A stretch of DNA of 25,885 nucleotides from Pseudomonadota bacterium (GTDB taxonomy: Bacteria > Desulfobacterota > Syntrophia > Syntrophales > UBA5619): contig JAHJQP010000049.1 of the NCBI GenBank assembly GCA_018819165.1, forward strand, positions 1 to 25,885, read 5' to 3'. Positions 6,858 through 15,761 of this stretch are shown here, piece by piece. Position 1 is the stretch's first letter, and the number at the start of each line of letters is the position of its first letter. Made by a program: the position numbers and the translations under genes. The notes below the pieces were generated by a model. That model was not told the origin of the DNA and did no database searches. It saw only the letters and a list, made by a program, of their open reading frames with translations.

Positions 6858-8342
6858 TTAATGGGATAATTTATCAAGTTGCATAAAGAGATGTACGAGC
6901 GTGTTTTCCATGATTCGGACGAAGGGGCTCGGGAAAAGCCCCACCCAGAGCACGAAAACAGCAAGCGGTGTCAGATAAATAAATTCCCTTACATTCAAGT
7001 CTGTTAAGTCTCTTTTATCTTCCCTGCCCCAGACGATCTGTTTCAGAAGCCTCAGCATGTAGGCGGCAGCCACCACCGCCCCGACCACGGCAAAGAAGCC
7101 GGTGATTTTGCTCGTGGAAAAGGTGCTGATGAGCACATACAACTCGCCCACAAAATTGTTCGTCCCGGGAAAAGCAAAGGAGGAGACGGCAAACAGGCCG
7201 AAAAATCCCACGTAGGCAGGCAGGAATTTGCCGAGCCCGGCATTGTCGTAGATCTGGCGGCTGTGCGTGCGTTCGTAGATGATGCCCACCATGAGGAACA
7301 GCGCGCCCGTCGTAACGCCGTGGTTGAGCATCTGGAGCATGGCGCCGATAAAACCGTACATCGTAAATGTGAATATGCCCAGGGTGACGAAACCCATATG
7401 GGCCACGCTCGAATAGGCGATCAGCTTTTTCATGTCCGTCTGGCTCAGGCAGACAAAGCCCCCGTAGATGATGGCGACAACGGAGAGAACGATCATGAAG
7501 GGGGCGAAGTAGAAACTGGCCTGGGGGACGATGGGCAGGCAAAATCTGATAAACCCGTATGTTCCCATCTTCAGGAGAATGCTCGCCAGAAACACGCTGC
7601 CCGCCGTCGGCGCCTCGGTATGGGCGGCCGGCAACCACGTGTGAAAGGGAAACATGGGCACCTTGATCGCAAAGGCGATGGCAAAGGCCAAAAATACCCA
7701 GAACTGGAATTGGAAACTGTAGCCTTTGAACATCGCTTCGGGGATGCTGAAGGTGCCGTTCACAAGATAGAGGGCGATAATGGCGACAAGAAGAAACACG
7801 CTGCCGAACAGGGTATAAATGAAGAACTTCAGGGAGGCGTAATCCTTCTGCGGCCCGCCCCAGACGGCGATGAGGAGGTACATCGGGATGAGCATGGCCT
7901 CCCAGAAAACGTAAAAAAGGATAAAATCAAGAGAGCAGAAGACGCCGATCATGGCCGCTTCCATAAGCAGGATGCAGATCATGAATTCCTTCACCCGCTT
8001 CTCGATGGCCTTCCAGGAGCAAAGGACGCAGATGGGCGAGATCATGGCAGTCAGCACGATCAGCATGATCGAGATGCCGTCAACCCCCAGGACATAGTAA
8101 ATGTTATAGGCCGGTATCCAGGGGAGGCGCTCGCCGAACTGGAAAAGCGGCGTGCCGGGATTGAAGCTGAAAAAAAGCAACAGTGAAACAAGCAGGGTAA
8201 GCATGCCCGCAACAAAGGCCGTCATCTTGATCTTGTTGTCGTCCCTCAGGAAAAGTATGAAGAACACCCCCACCAAGGGTAGAAAGATCACCGTGGAAAG
8301 TATGGGGAACCCGAAGGGATTCATGGTCAAGTATGGCGACAT
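6858..8342 (-). CDS. nuoM: NADH-quinone oxidoreductase subunit M
   Basis: Antiporter-like membrane subunit of complex I, 494 residues. It has the TM5 Glu in FYVFWEAMLIPMYLLIAVWG (residue 148) and the TM7 Lys in FAIAFAIKVPMFPFHTWLP (residue 227), followed by AHTEAPTAGSV and SVAHMGFVTLG, all typical of NuoM. The ATG at 8342 is preferred because AAGGA lies nine bases upstream. An ATG at 8351 in frame would directly abut that site. It follows the MrpD-like gene after 51 bp and precedes nuoN. Confidence 0.96.
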   Translation of the reverse strand: MSPYLTMNPFGFPILSTVIFLPLVGVFFILFLRDDNKIKMTAFVAGMLTLLVSLLLFFSFNPGTPLFQFGERLPWIPAYNIYYVLGVDGISIMLIVLTAMISPICVLCSWKAIEKRVKEFMICILLMEAAMIGVFCSLDFILFYVFWEAMLIPMYLLIAVWGGPQKDYASLKFFIYTLFGSVFLLVAIIALYLVNGTFSIPEAMFKGYSFQFQFWVFLAFAIAFAIKVPMFPFHTWLPAAHTEAPTAGSVFLASILLKMGTYGFIRFCLPIVPQASFYFAPFMIVLSVVAIIYGGFVCLSQTDMKKLIAYSSVAHMGFVTLGIFTFTMYGFIGAMLQMLNHGVTTGALFLMVGIIYERTHSRQIYDNAGLGKFLPAYVGFFGLFAVSSFAFPGTNNFVGELYVLISTFSTSKITGFFAVVGAVVAAAYMLRLLKQIVWGREDKRDLTDLNVREFIYLTPLAVFVLWVGLFPSPFVRIMENTLVHLFMQLDKLSH

Positions 8343-8393
8343 GGTTTCCATTCCTTAAAAGCCTTTGAGCATCAAAATCGGCGTGTCATGCAC

Positions 8394-10151
8394 CTATAAG
8401 ATCAACCACAGCAGCGTAAAAAACAGGAAAAGCGAAAGGCCTATGTACGTCTGAATTCTTCCCGTCTGAAGCTTTTTGACGACGGAACCGGAATCCATGA
8501 CGGAATAGGCCGTACCGTCGACAACGCCGTCAATCACCTTCCGGTCGAAGGCGTAGGAAAGTGCCGCATTCTTAAAAAGCGCGCTCAGTCCCAGCGTGCG
8601 GTAAAGCTCGCCCCACAACGTGTCAAACGGGGCGATGACCTTTTCGTCAAACTTCATAAAGAGCAGCGCGCCTTTGCGATAGAAGAAATCGACATCGAGG
8701 TTGATCTTCACCTCCGGCGAGAGTTTTTTCACCAGCAGGTAGAAGACAAGCCCGGTAAAGGAAAGTATCTGCATCGTCTCCGACAGATGGGCAAGGTTAT
8801 AAGGGTGGTACTCCACCGGAAAAGGCAGAAGAATATACAACGTCTGAGGGAAGACCCCGATGATGAAACATAAAAGGGCGGTCAATCCCATGGCCCACAG
8901 CATATTCAGCGGAGGTTCCTTGGCTTGGAGAGGCTCTGCCGCTTCCTTGCCGAAGAAGGCAAAATAGGTCACCTTCAATCCCACGGAAAGGAAGGTTCCG
9001 ATACCTGCCAGATTGAGGAGCTGCATGAGCCAGATCCTTCCCTCATGATGCGCCGCGGAGACGATCATCGATTTGCTCACAAATCCGCTGAACAGGGGAA
9101 ATCCCGAAATGGATACGGCGCCCACAACATAAAAGATCATGGTGAGCGGCATGTATTTGTATAACCCGCCGAGGCGGCTGAGTTTCGCCGTCCCCGTCAT
9201 ATACAGCACGGACCCGGCGCCCATGAAGAGGAGCGCCTTGTAGAGGATGTGGGCAAAGGCATGGGCCGCGGCGCCGTTGACGGCCATGGCGGTGCCGATG
9301 CCGACACCGGCCACCATGTAGCCCACCTGGCTGATGATGTGATAGGCAAGAACACGGCGGATATCGTTTTCGATGACGGCGTAGCAAACGCCGAACACGG
9401 TCATGGCGGTTCCCATGATGGCGAGGATTTCAAAGCCGGAAAAACCTCGGGCGAGGACGTAAACCGCCGTTTTGGTGGTAAAGGCGCATAAAAATACGGC
9501 GCCTTCCACGCTCGCCTCCGGATAGGCATCGGGGAGCCATGCATGGAGGGGCAGCACCGCGGCGTTCAGGGCAAACCCGGCGAGTATCAGATATTCCGGC
9601 CAGGAAGCGTTGGCGGGAAGGATGCTGTCGAAGACAAAACTCCCGGTCTTGTAGTAATAGAGCATCATCCCGGCAAAGAACAAGAGACCGCCGAAGACAT
9701 GGAACAGGAGATAGCGGAAACCGGCCTCGATGGATTTTTTCTCCTTCCGGTACCAGATGAGGAAGACGGAAGAGAAGGCCATGATCTCCCAGAAGATGAA
9801 AAGGGTAAGGTAATCGCCCGCGAAGACCGCCCCCAGGGCGCTTCCCACATAAAAGAAACCGGCCATGTGGTGCCCGTCTTCTTCCCGGTGCAGGGCATAG
9901 AGGGCGCCCAGAAAGGCCATGATGACGAATACCCAGGCAAAGACCATGCTCAGCTTGTCAACGCGACCGAACAGTCCTTCCACGCCGAGAAAATGATACG
10001 CCCCGTACATGCCGTACCGGGCAAGCGCAACGGATAGGATAGAAACAGCGGGAATAAGGAGAATAAACCCCTTTTTTGCCTTTCCCTTAAAAAGGGGCAG
10101 GAGCAAGGCTCCCAGGAAAAAGAACAGCGCCGGATGTATCCAACTATCCAT
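8394..10151 (-). CDS. MrpD/NuoL-type antiporter-like subunit with C-terminal extension (585 aa)
   Basis: A polytopic proton-conducting transporter (MrpD/NuoL/NuoM superfamily) embedded in the nuo operon where nuoL is expected. Glu122 in FWEIMAFSSVF matches the TM5 Glu, and HAWLPDAYPEAS marks TM7/8. The TM7 Lys of the family is replaced by Asn196 (FALNAAVLPLH). Lys227 (TTKTAVYV) is kept. Beyond about residue 470 there is a roughly 115-residue extension: a soluble stretch (VKINLDVDFFYRKGA to SVVKKLQTG) and a final membrane helix, resembling the C-terminal arm of NuoL. It probably acts as the NuoL equivalent of this complex (inference). Its start overlaps the 82-aa gene by eight bases. Confidence 0.88.
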   Translation of the reverse strand: MDSWIHPALFFFLGALLLPLFKGKAKKGFILLIPAVSILSVALARYGMYGAYHFLGVEGLFGRVDKLSMVFAWVFVIMAFLGALYALHREEDGHHMAGFFYVGSALGAVFAGDYLTLFIFWEIMAFSSVFLIWYRKEKKSIEAGFRYLLFHVFGGLLFFAGMMLYYYKTGSFVFDSILPANASWPEYLILAGFALNAAVLPLHAWLPDAYPEASVEGAVFLCAFTTKTAVYVLARGFSGFEILAIMGTAMTVFGVCYAVIENDIRRVLAYHIISQVGYMVAGVGIGTAMAVNGAAAHAFAHILYKALLFMGAGSVLYMTGTAKLSRLGGLYKYMPLTMIFYVVGAVSISGFPLFSGFVSKSMIVSAAHHEGRIWLMQLLNLAGIGTFLSVGLKVTYFAFFGKEAAEPLQAKEPPLNMLWAMGLTALLCFIIGVFPQTLYILLPFPVEYHPYNLAHLSETMQILSFTGLVFYLLVKKLSPEVKINLDVDFFYRKGALLFMKFDEKVIAPFDTLWGELYRTLGLSALFKNAALSYAFDRKVIDGVVDGTAYSVMDSGSVVKKLQTGRIQTYIGLSLFLFFTLLWLIL

Positions 10152-10392
10152 AATAATCCTCGTCCTTGCTCAGAAAGAAGTGCGCGATGCCCTTGCTTAT
10201 CTTGATGAGCAAAAAGCAGCCCGCAAGGGCAAAAAAAGTCCAGAAGGCGTAAATCTTATCCACAAAGTAATGGGCATCCTCCCGCGGCAAAAGAATATCC
10301 AGCAAAACCAGTGCGCCCAGGAAGAGGAAAAAGGCCATCTTAAGCAGTGCGGCTTTCCCTCTCAAGTATTCTATGATTTTCAAAACATTCAT
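10144..10392 (-). CDS. Small two-helix membrane protein in the nuo operon (82 aa)
   Basis: Not assigned to a named family. It has two hydrophobic segments, about residues 18-36 (MAFFLFLGALVLLDILL) and 48-66 (AFWTFFALAGCFLLIKI), flanked by charged ends (EYLRGK, SKDEDYYG). A ribosome site GAGGTTT precedes the ATG at 10392. Its stop overlaps the next antiporter-like gene by eight bases, so it is translationally coupled to that subunit and likely an accessory or assembly subunit for it. The coupling and its position between two MrpD-like genes recall the small MrpC/MrpF-type partners, but no sequence motif supports that. Confidence 0.78.
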   Translation of the reverse strand: MNVLKIIEYLRGKAALLKMAFFLFLGALVLLDILLPREDAHYFVDKIYAFWTFFALAGCFLLIKISKGIAHFFLSKDEDYYG

Positions 10393-10454
10393 GGTAAACC
10401 TCTCATCAGCGGGTTGTGCAAAACGGACGGCTGAACGTCCCTGCTGTCACTCCT

Positions 10455-11924
10455 CTAAAATAGCTTCCCGATGAGCCCGATAAAGAAATCGGGAAATATG
10501 CCGATCACCAGCGAGACGAGTGAAGCCAGGACGAGGGGCACGACCATCGTCAGCGGCGCCTCCCGAATGTCTTTTCTGCTCCAGCGTTCCTTTTTCCCCT
10601 CAAAAAATGCCCGGATGGTAATGGGGACAAAATACCCGGCGTTCAGGAGCGTGCTTGCCATCAGCACGATGAGGATCGGGATGTTCTTGATCTCAAGGGC
10701 GCCGTTCAACAGGTACCACTTCGTAACGAAACCGGCGACCGGCGGCACACCGATCATACTGAGCGAGGCCAGGGCGAAGGCCCCCATGGTAAAGGGCATG
10801 GCGTAGCCGATCCCCGCCATGTCGCTGATGTTTTTCTTGCGGTGGGCCACATAGATGGCCCCGGCGCAGAAGAACAGGGCGATCTTGCTGAACCCGTGAT
10901 TGACGATATGAATGATCCCGCCCAGCACACCCGTATTGTCAAGAAGAGCTACCCCCAGGATGATGTACGATAACTGACTTACCGTAGAATAGGCCAGTCT
11001 TGCCTTCAGGTCATCCTTCGTGAGGGCGATAATCGAGGCCGCCAGGATGGTGAAGGATACGAAGTAGGCCGTGACAAGGCCGATCCCCAGATCCTGCAGG
11101 ATGTTTGTTCCGAACGTGGAAAGCATGACCCGGGAGATGCAGAACACACCGGCTTTCACCACGGCAACAGCATGCAGCAGTGCGCTGACGGGCGTCGGGG
11201 CGACCATGGCCGAAGGCAGCCAGTTATGGAAGGGCATGATGGCGGCCTTGGCAAACCCGGCGATAAAGAGCACATAGGTAACGGTGATCCACAGGTGATC
11301 GGCAGCAGCGGGAAATACGCCGGTGCGGATGTTGTCGGCAAAATCCAGCGTTCCCGTCATCACGTACGTCAGGATAACGGCGGGAAGGAGCAACCCTTTC
11401 GCCGTTCCCATCAGATAGACAAGGTATTTCTTGCCCCCGGCATAACCCTCCTCATCCTGATGGTGGGCAACCAGCGGATAGGTAAAGAGGGTGATGATCT
11501 CGTAGAAGAGATAGAGGGAAAAGAGCCCCCCCGAATAGGAAACGCCCTGGGCTCCGAGGATGGCGATGGCAAAACAGGTGTAATATCGCGTCTGGGCATG
11601 CTCATTGAGGCTCCGCATGTAGCCGATGTTGTAGAATGAGGCAAAGATCCACAGGAACGACGAAATGATGCCGAAGATGAGCGACAGGGCATCCACCCGG
11701 AAATTCAACGAAATGCCGGGGGCGATGGTCGAAAGGGTGTAAATGATGCGGTTCCCCTGCCAGATGGCTGGAACCATCGCCATCACCGAAATGAAGGTCA
11801 GCACAGCGCCGGCGACGGACCAGAACTCTCTCAGATTCGGCCGCTTAGCCGAAACCATGATGAGAATGGAGGTCACCAGAATAATGCCGATGGGCAAAAG
11901 GGGTAGTGCGCTCTCCATAACCAT
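10455..11924 (-). CDS. MrpD-like antiporter subunit (489 aa) of the complex I operon
   Basis: A membrane transporter of the MrpD/NuoM/NuoN superfamily, closest by eye to monovalent cation/proton antiporter subunit D. All main ion-path residues are visible: Glu142 (FYEIITLFTYP), Lys226 (AGFAKAAIMPFHNWLP), His251 and Lys257 (HAVAVVKAG), with APTPVSALLHA typical of MrpD. It starts three bases after the nuoK stop, in the place normally held by nuoL. It is probably a full ion-translocating subunit of this complex I rather than a separate antiporter, since no mrpA, B, C, E, F or G homologue is present; coupling to H+ or Na+ cannot be told from sequence. Confidence 0.9.
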   Translation of the reverse strand: MVMESALPLLPIGIILVTSILIMVSAKRPNLREFWSVAGAVLTFISVMAMVPAIWQGNRIIYTLSTIAPGISLNFRVDALSLIFGIISSFLWIFASFYNIGYMRSLNEHAQTRYYTCFAIAILGAQGVSYSGGLFSLYLFYEIITLFTYPLVAHHQDEEGYAGGKKYLVYLMGTAKGLLLPAVILTYVMTGTLDFADNIRTGVFPAAADHLWITVTYVLFIAGFAKAAIMPFHNWLPSAMVAPTPVSALLHAVAVVKAGVFCISRVMLSTFGTNILQDLGIGLVTAYFVSFTILAASIIALTKDDLKARLAYSTVSQLSYIILGVALLDNTGVLGGIIHIVNHGFSKIALFFCAGAIYVAHRKKNISDMAGIGYAMPFTMGAFALASLSMIGVPPVAGFVTKWYLLNGALEIKNIPILIVLMASTLLNAGYFVPITIRAFFEGKKERWSRKDIREAPLTMVVPLVLASLVSLVIGIFPDFFIGLIGKLF

Positions 11925-11927
11925 AGG

Positions 11928-12251
11928 TCAGTCTTTCATCTCCTTCAGATCTCCGCCCTCGATGTGCCGGTATTTCCTGAAAATGAGGAGGATGATGCCC
12001 AGCGCGATGGCTGCCTCTGCCGCGGCAATCCCCATGATGATGAGCGTAAAAGCCATTCCGTAGGCATTCTCTGGGGAAATAAACCGGTTAAGGGCTACCA
12101 GATTCAAGCCGGCGCCGTTCATAATCAGTTCCATGGACACAAGCATCCCGATGAGGGTGCGCCGGTACACCACGCCGGCAATCCCGCAAAAGAGCAAAAA
12201 AAGGGCGACAAACAGATAGATGTGCAAGTAGTTATAAAAAAAATCGGTCAT
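11928..12251 (-). CDS. nuoK: NADH-quinone oxidoreductase subunit K
   Basis: Three-helix membrane subunit, 107 residues. The two buried glutamates are at Glu41 (GMLVSMELIMNGAGLNL) and Glu79 (IAAAEAAIALGIIL), equivalent to the essential E. coli pair. The ATG at 12251 overlaps the nuoJ stop (ATGA). The same frame stays open far upstream, but that extension runs through nuoJ in another frame and is Arg-rich and non-homologous, so it is excluded. Confidence 0.95.
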   Translation of the reverse strand: MTDFFYNYLHIYLFVALFLLFCGIAGVVYRRTLIGMLVSMELIMNGAGLNLVALNRFISPENAYGMAFTLIIMGIAAAEAAIALGIILLIFRKYRHIEGGDLKEMKD

Positions 12252-12751
12252 TTGTTCCCCCGGGAAAAAAGGGCGAGCATAATCGCGCCTAAAATAGCCA
12301 CCACAATAAGAAGCGATATGAGCTCGAAGGGCAAGACCAGATTGTCGAAAAAAAGGCGGCCGATCTCTTTCGTCGTCATTGCAAAGGAGGGCTTTCCCAC
12401 CCGCGGAAAGGTTTCGGTGACGAACCTGACGAACATGAAAAGGGTAACCAGGGCAACGCCCAAGGCCGCCCCGAATTTGCCGGCGGTCGTCCACTCCTTC
12501 GGTCTGCGGTAAAGCGGGCCGATCAGCATGACGGCAAAGGCGATCAGAACGGAAACGGCCCCCACATAGATAAGTATTTGCATCATGGCAAGAAAGGGAC
12601 TGTCTAAGTAGACATAAAGACCGGCTACGCCAAACATGGCGGTGACCAGCCCCATCAATGCATAGACGACGGAGCCGGACAAAACGGCCATGAGGGCGCC
12701 GCCCATGGTCACAATGATGGTTAAAAGGAATATGAGTTCACCAATACTCAT
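12248..12751 (-). CDS. nuoJ: NADH-quinone oxidoreductase subunit J
   Basis: Membrane subunit, 167 residues, with five hydrophobic helices. The family-typical TM3 region with a pi-bulge reads MMQILIYVGAVSVLIAFAVML. It overlaps nuoI upstream by four bases and nuoK downstream by four bases, so the run I-J-K is translationally coupled. Confidence 0.95.
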   Translation of the reverse strand: MSIGELIFLLTIIVTMGGALMAVLSGSVVYALMGLVTAMFGVAGLYVYLDSPFLAMMQILIYVGAVSVLIAFAVMLIGPLYRRPKEWTTAGKFGAALGVALVTLFMFVRFVTETFPRVGKPSFAMTTKEIGRLFFDNLVLPFELISLLIVVAILGAIMLALFSRGNK

Positions 12752-13203
12752 GATGCGTTCTTCCTTTTTTCAAATTCCTTGACCAGATCGTAATAAAAAT
12801 CCTCTCGTTTAAAACCTGCGGCGTTGAAATCAGCGGAAAAAGCGAGGCAGTCGGACGGGCAGCTCTCCACGCAGATGCCGCACTGGCTGCATGTCGTATA
12901 GTCGAGGATATAGGTTGTGGCGGTCTTGCGCTTTTCCCCCTCCCGCTTTTCCCCCTCAGCGCTCTTGATGGAACCCGACGGACAGTTCCGCACGCAGATG
13001 CCGCAGGCGATGCAACCGTTTTTTCCCAAATTGTCCTTGTCGGCAAGGAGCTTGGTATGGCCACGGAAGCGCGGGCTGATATTGAGCAACTGGCGCGGAT
13101 ACTGAGACGTCACCACCGGCTGAAAGAAGGCCTTGATCGTGACCCCGAGGCCCGTAATTAAAGAAACCGCGCCGGTAATGAATGCCGAAGGCGATACCGT
13201 CAT
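12748..13203 (-). CDS. nuoI: NADH-quinone oxidoreductase subunit I (two [4Fe-4S] clusters)
   Basis: The 151-residue ferredoxin-like subunit carries two complete 8Fe motifs, CIACGICVRNCP and CSQCGICVESCP, which pass electrons to NuoB. The N-terminus is amphipathic (SLITGLGVTIKAFFQP), as usual for NuoI. The ATG at 13203 overlaps the nuoH stop (ATGA). The longer frame upstream only reads through nuoH out of frame. A Lys/Glu-rich insert (EGEKREGEKRKTAT) sits between the two cluster motifs where NuoI normally has a short loop. Confidence 0.95.
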   Translation of the reverse strand: MTVSPSAFITGAVSLITGLGVTIKAFFQPVVTSQYPRQLLNISPRFRGHTKLLADKDNLGKNGCIACGICVRNCPSGSIKSAEGEKREGEKRKTATTYILDYTTCSQCGICVESCPSDCLAFSADFNAAGFKREDFYYDLVKEFEKRKNAS

Positions 13204-14171
13204 AACTTCAAAAGACCTCCCGTGATCAGCAGGTTGATGAACGCCAAGGGGATCAGCGCCTTCCAGGAGACGTTCAGCAACTGGTCGAACCTCACCCGGG
13301 GATAGGTCCATCTGAGCCAGATGATGACGAAGACGAGGAGGTAGGATTTCAGGAGGAACCAGATAATGCCGGGCAGGAAGGGCCCCTGGTAGCCGCCGAG
13401 GAAAAACGTGACGGCGATGGCGCTGACGATGAAAATGTTCGTATATTCAGCAAGAAAAAAGAGCGCGAATCTCATGCCGGAATATTCCGTGTGATAGCCC
13501 GCCACCAGCTCGCTTTCCGCCTCGGGCAGATCAAAGGGGGTTCTGTTGGTCTCGGCGACGGCGGAGATGAAATAGATGCAGAAGGCGAGCGGCTGGTAAA
13601 CGACGAACCACAACCCCTTCTGCGCCTCCACGATGGTCTTCAATGAGAAAGAGTTGGCCATCATGATGACGGGCAAAAGGGCCAGGAGGAGGGGTATCTC
13701 ATAGGCGATATTCTGGGCGACGCTTCTGATGGCGCCGATAAGGGCGTACTTGTTGTTCGACCCCCAGCCGGCCATCAGGATGGAAAATACGGACAGAGAG
13801 GAAAAGGCCAGGATGACCAGGATGCCGACGTTGATGTCCTTGACCTGGAGCGAGGCGTCGAAGGGAATGACGATAAAAGATACGAGAACGGGAACGAAGA
13901 TGAGTATGGGGGCAAGATAGTAAAGGGGCCTATCCACCTCCCGCGGCGTCAGGATCTCCTTGCCCAAGAGCTTGATCGCATCGGCGATCGGTTGTATCAG
14001 GCCGTAGGGGCCGACCTCCTTGGGTCCGATCCGCCGCTGCATGTGCCCCGCCACTTTTCTTTCCGCCCAGGTCAGTATCAGGGCGTTGAAGACGACGAAC
14101 ACCAGAACGCCGATGAGACCGACAATCGTCTTGAGCGTTTCCCGGCCGATCATGTTGACTATCTGTTCCAT
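13200..14171 (-). CDS. nuoH: NADH-quinone oxidoreductase subunit H
   Basis: Quinone-chamber membrane subunit, 323 residues and about eight helices. Signatures seen: ERKVAGHMQRRIGPKEVGP near residue 40, EVDRPLYYLAP, and the charged loop NRTPFDLPEAESELVAGYHTEYSG that lines the quinone tunnel. The ATG at 14171 is chosen. A TTG at 14186 in frame would begin directly before the nuoCD stop region and neither has a strong ribosome site, so the start is uncertain by five codons. Confidence 0.95.
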   Translation of the reverse strand: MEQIVNMIGRETLKTIVGLIGVLVFVVFNALILTWAERKVAGHMQRRIGPKEVGPYGLIQPIADAIKLLGKEILTPREVDRPLYYLAPILIFVPVLVSFIVIPFDASLQVKDINVGILVILAFSSLSVFSILMAGWGSNNKYALIGAIRSVAQNIAYEIPLLLALLPVIMMANSFSLKTIVEAQKGLWFVVYQPLAFCIYFISAVAETNRTPFDLPEAESELVAGYHTEYSGMRFALFFLAEYTNIFIVSAIAVTFFLGGYQGPFLPGIIWFLLKSYLLVFVIIWLRWTYPRVRFDQLLNVSWKALIPLAFINLLITGGLLKL

Positions 14172-14186
14172 TGAGCCATCACACAA

Positions 14187-15761
14187 TTATCGATCTATTT
14201 CCGGTATGACCAGGTCAAGGCTCCCCAGGATCGCCACGGCATCGGCCAGGAGGTTCCCTTTCGCCAGCTCCGGGAATATCATGAGGTTTGAAAAAGAGGG
14301 CACCCGCCACTTCATCCGGTAGGGCTTGTCGCTTTCATCGCTGACGATGTAGATGCCGAGCTCCCCGCGGGGCGTTTCCACCGTGTGATACAGGTCCCCC
14401 TTCGGCGGTTTGAGTTTCTTGGGCGCCTTTTCCGCCATAACGGGTCCTTCGGGAAGCCGAGCCAGGGCCTGCTCGATGATCTTCAAGGCGTTTTCCATCT
14501 CCCTTATACGCACGTGGTATATATCGAGGGCATCACCGCGCGTCCCCACAGGGACATCAAAATCCATTTCCCCGTAGGCGGCGCAGGGTTCCGTTTTTCT
14601 CATGTCCATCGGTATCCCCGCCCCCCGCAACACCGGCCCGGAAACGGCCTGTTTTCGGGCCCTCTCCTTCGTAATCACACCGATGCCTCGCGTCCGATTG
14701 ATAAAAATCACATTGCCGCCGACAAGCTTTTCATACAAAGAGAAACGACTTCGCATCCTTTCGATAAAGGCTTTTGTTCCGGCAATGAAGGCCTCTTCAA
14801 CATCGTTGTAGAGACCGCCGAAACGGAAATAGCAGTAGGTGAGCCTGGAGCCGGTAATCCCCTCGAGGATGTCGTTTATCTGTTCCCTGTCGTCAAAGAC
14901 GAAGAGGAAGGGGGTGAGCGCCCCCAGATCGGCAAGATAGGCGCCCAACCACAGAAGATGGCTGGATATCCTGTTGAGTTCCGTGGCGATGACGCGCACG
15001 CAGTTCGCGCGGTCCGGCACCGGGATCCCGCAGAGCCGCTCCACGGCGGTCACATAGCCGAGATTGAAGGCCATGGGACCCAGATAGTCCATCCGCCCCG
15101 TGTTGGGAAGAAACTGAAGATAGCTTCTGTTTTCCGCCATCTTCTCGTGCATGCGGTGGAGATAGCCGAGGACGGGTTGCGCCTCTTCGATATACTCGCC
15201 GTCCATTTTCAGAACCACCCGGAGCACGCCGTGCGTGCTCGGATGCTGGGGACCGAGGTTGACGAAGAAGGTGTCTTCCCCCTCTCCCGGCCTGAACGAG
15301 CCGAGCGCCCGTTTATCATCGTCGGTCACGGGGATCTGCTCCTTGCGCAGGGGGTAAAAATCGATCCCGTCGTGGAGAAACAGATAGGTCATGTTGGGAT
15401 GGCCGTCGAAGAGGACGCCGTAAAACTCGCGGATCTCCCGCTCGTGCCAGTATGCGCAATCAAAGATGGCGGAAATCGTGGGGGCGACGGGTTTGGCGGG
15501 ATCGACCTTCAGGGTGACCTTTACTTTGCAGAGGGAGGCGTGGTTCGCGAACAGGTACACCAGCTCGAGATATTCCCGATAATCCACGCAGACGATGGCG
15601 GCCAGATAGAAGCCCCGTTCGTCGAAGAAACGGGCTGCGTTCAGCAGCTCTCCCGATGCAACCTCCAGGGAGAGGTGGTATCCCCGCTCCAGATAGTTCG
15701 CCTCCGCGATCTCAACACCCTGAAGGGCGGCGCCCAACTCTGTTTTAATGCTCTCTACCAT
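14187..15761 (-). CDS. nuoCD: NADH-quinone oxidoreductase fused subunits C and D
   Basis: 524 residues. The first ~145 are NuoC, with the signature WHEREIREFYGVLFDGHPN at 105-123. The rest is NuoD, with the quinone-site loop GPQHPSTHG at 170-178, RMHEKMAENRSYLQFLPNTG and the C-terminal AVAILGSLDLVIPEIDR ending typical of all NuoD. The C and D parts are joined in frame by a short linker, a fusion known from enterobacteria and several other groups. The ATG at 15761 overlaps the nuoB stop by seven bases. The open frame upstream of it lies inside nuoB in another frame and is discarded. Confidence 0.96.
   Translation of the reverse strand: MVESIKTELGAALQGVEIAEANYLERGYHLSLEVASGELLNAARFFDERGFYLAAIVCVDYREYLELVYLFANHASLCKVKVTLKVDPAKPVAPTISAIFDCAYWHEREIREFYGVLFDGHPNMTYLFLHDGIDFYPLRKEQIPVTDDDKRALGSFRPGEGEDTFFVNLGPQHPSTHGVLRVVLKMDGEYIEEAQPVLGYLHRMHEKMAENRSYLQFLPNTGRMDYLGPMAFNLGYVTAVERLCGIPVPDRANCVRVIATELNRISSHLLWLGAYLADLGALTPFLFVFDDREQINDILEGITGSRLTYCYFRFGGLYNDVEEAFIAGTKAFIERMRSRFSLYEKLVGGNVIFINRTRGIGVITKERARKQAVSGPVLRGAGIPMDMRKTEPCAAYGEMDFDVPVGTRGDALDIYHVRIREMENALKIIEQALARLPEGPVMAEKAPKKLKPPKGDLYHTVETPRGELGIYIVSDESDKPYRMKWRVPSFSNLMIFPELAKGNLLADAVAILGSLDLVIPEIDR

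Noticed and set aside
5676..6869. 397-codon plus-strand frame opposite nuoN
   Set aside because: Lies entirely antisense to a clear nuoN and is Lys/Arg/Gly/His-rich, as expected for the complement of membrane-protein codons.
10455..11924. Separate Mrp-type Na+/H+ antiporter operon
   Set aside because: Only MrpD-like genes occur, placed inside the nuo operon and coupled to it; MrpA, B, C, E, F and G are missing.
12252..12494. N-terminal extension of nuoK (81 codons)
   Set aside because: Reads out of frame through nuoJ with Arg-rich sequence; the ATGA overlap at 12248-12251 gives the real start.
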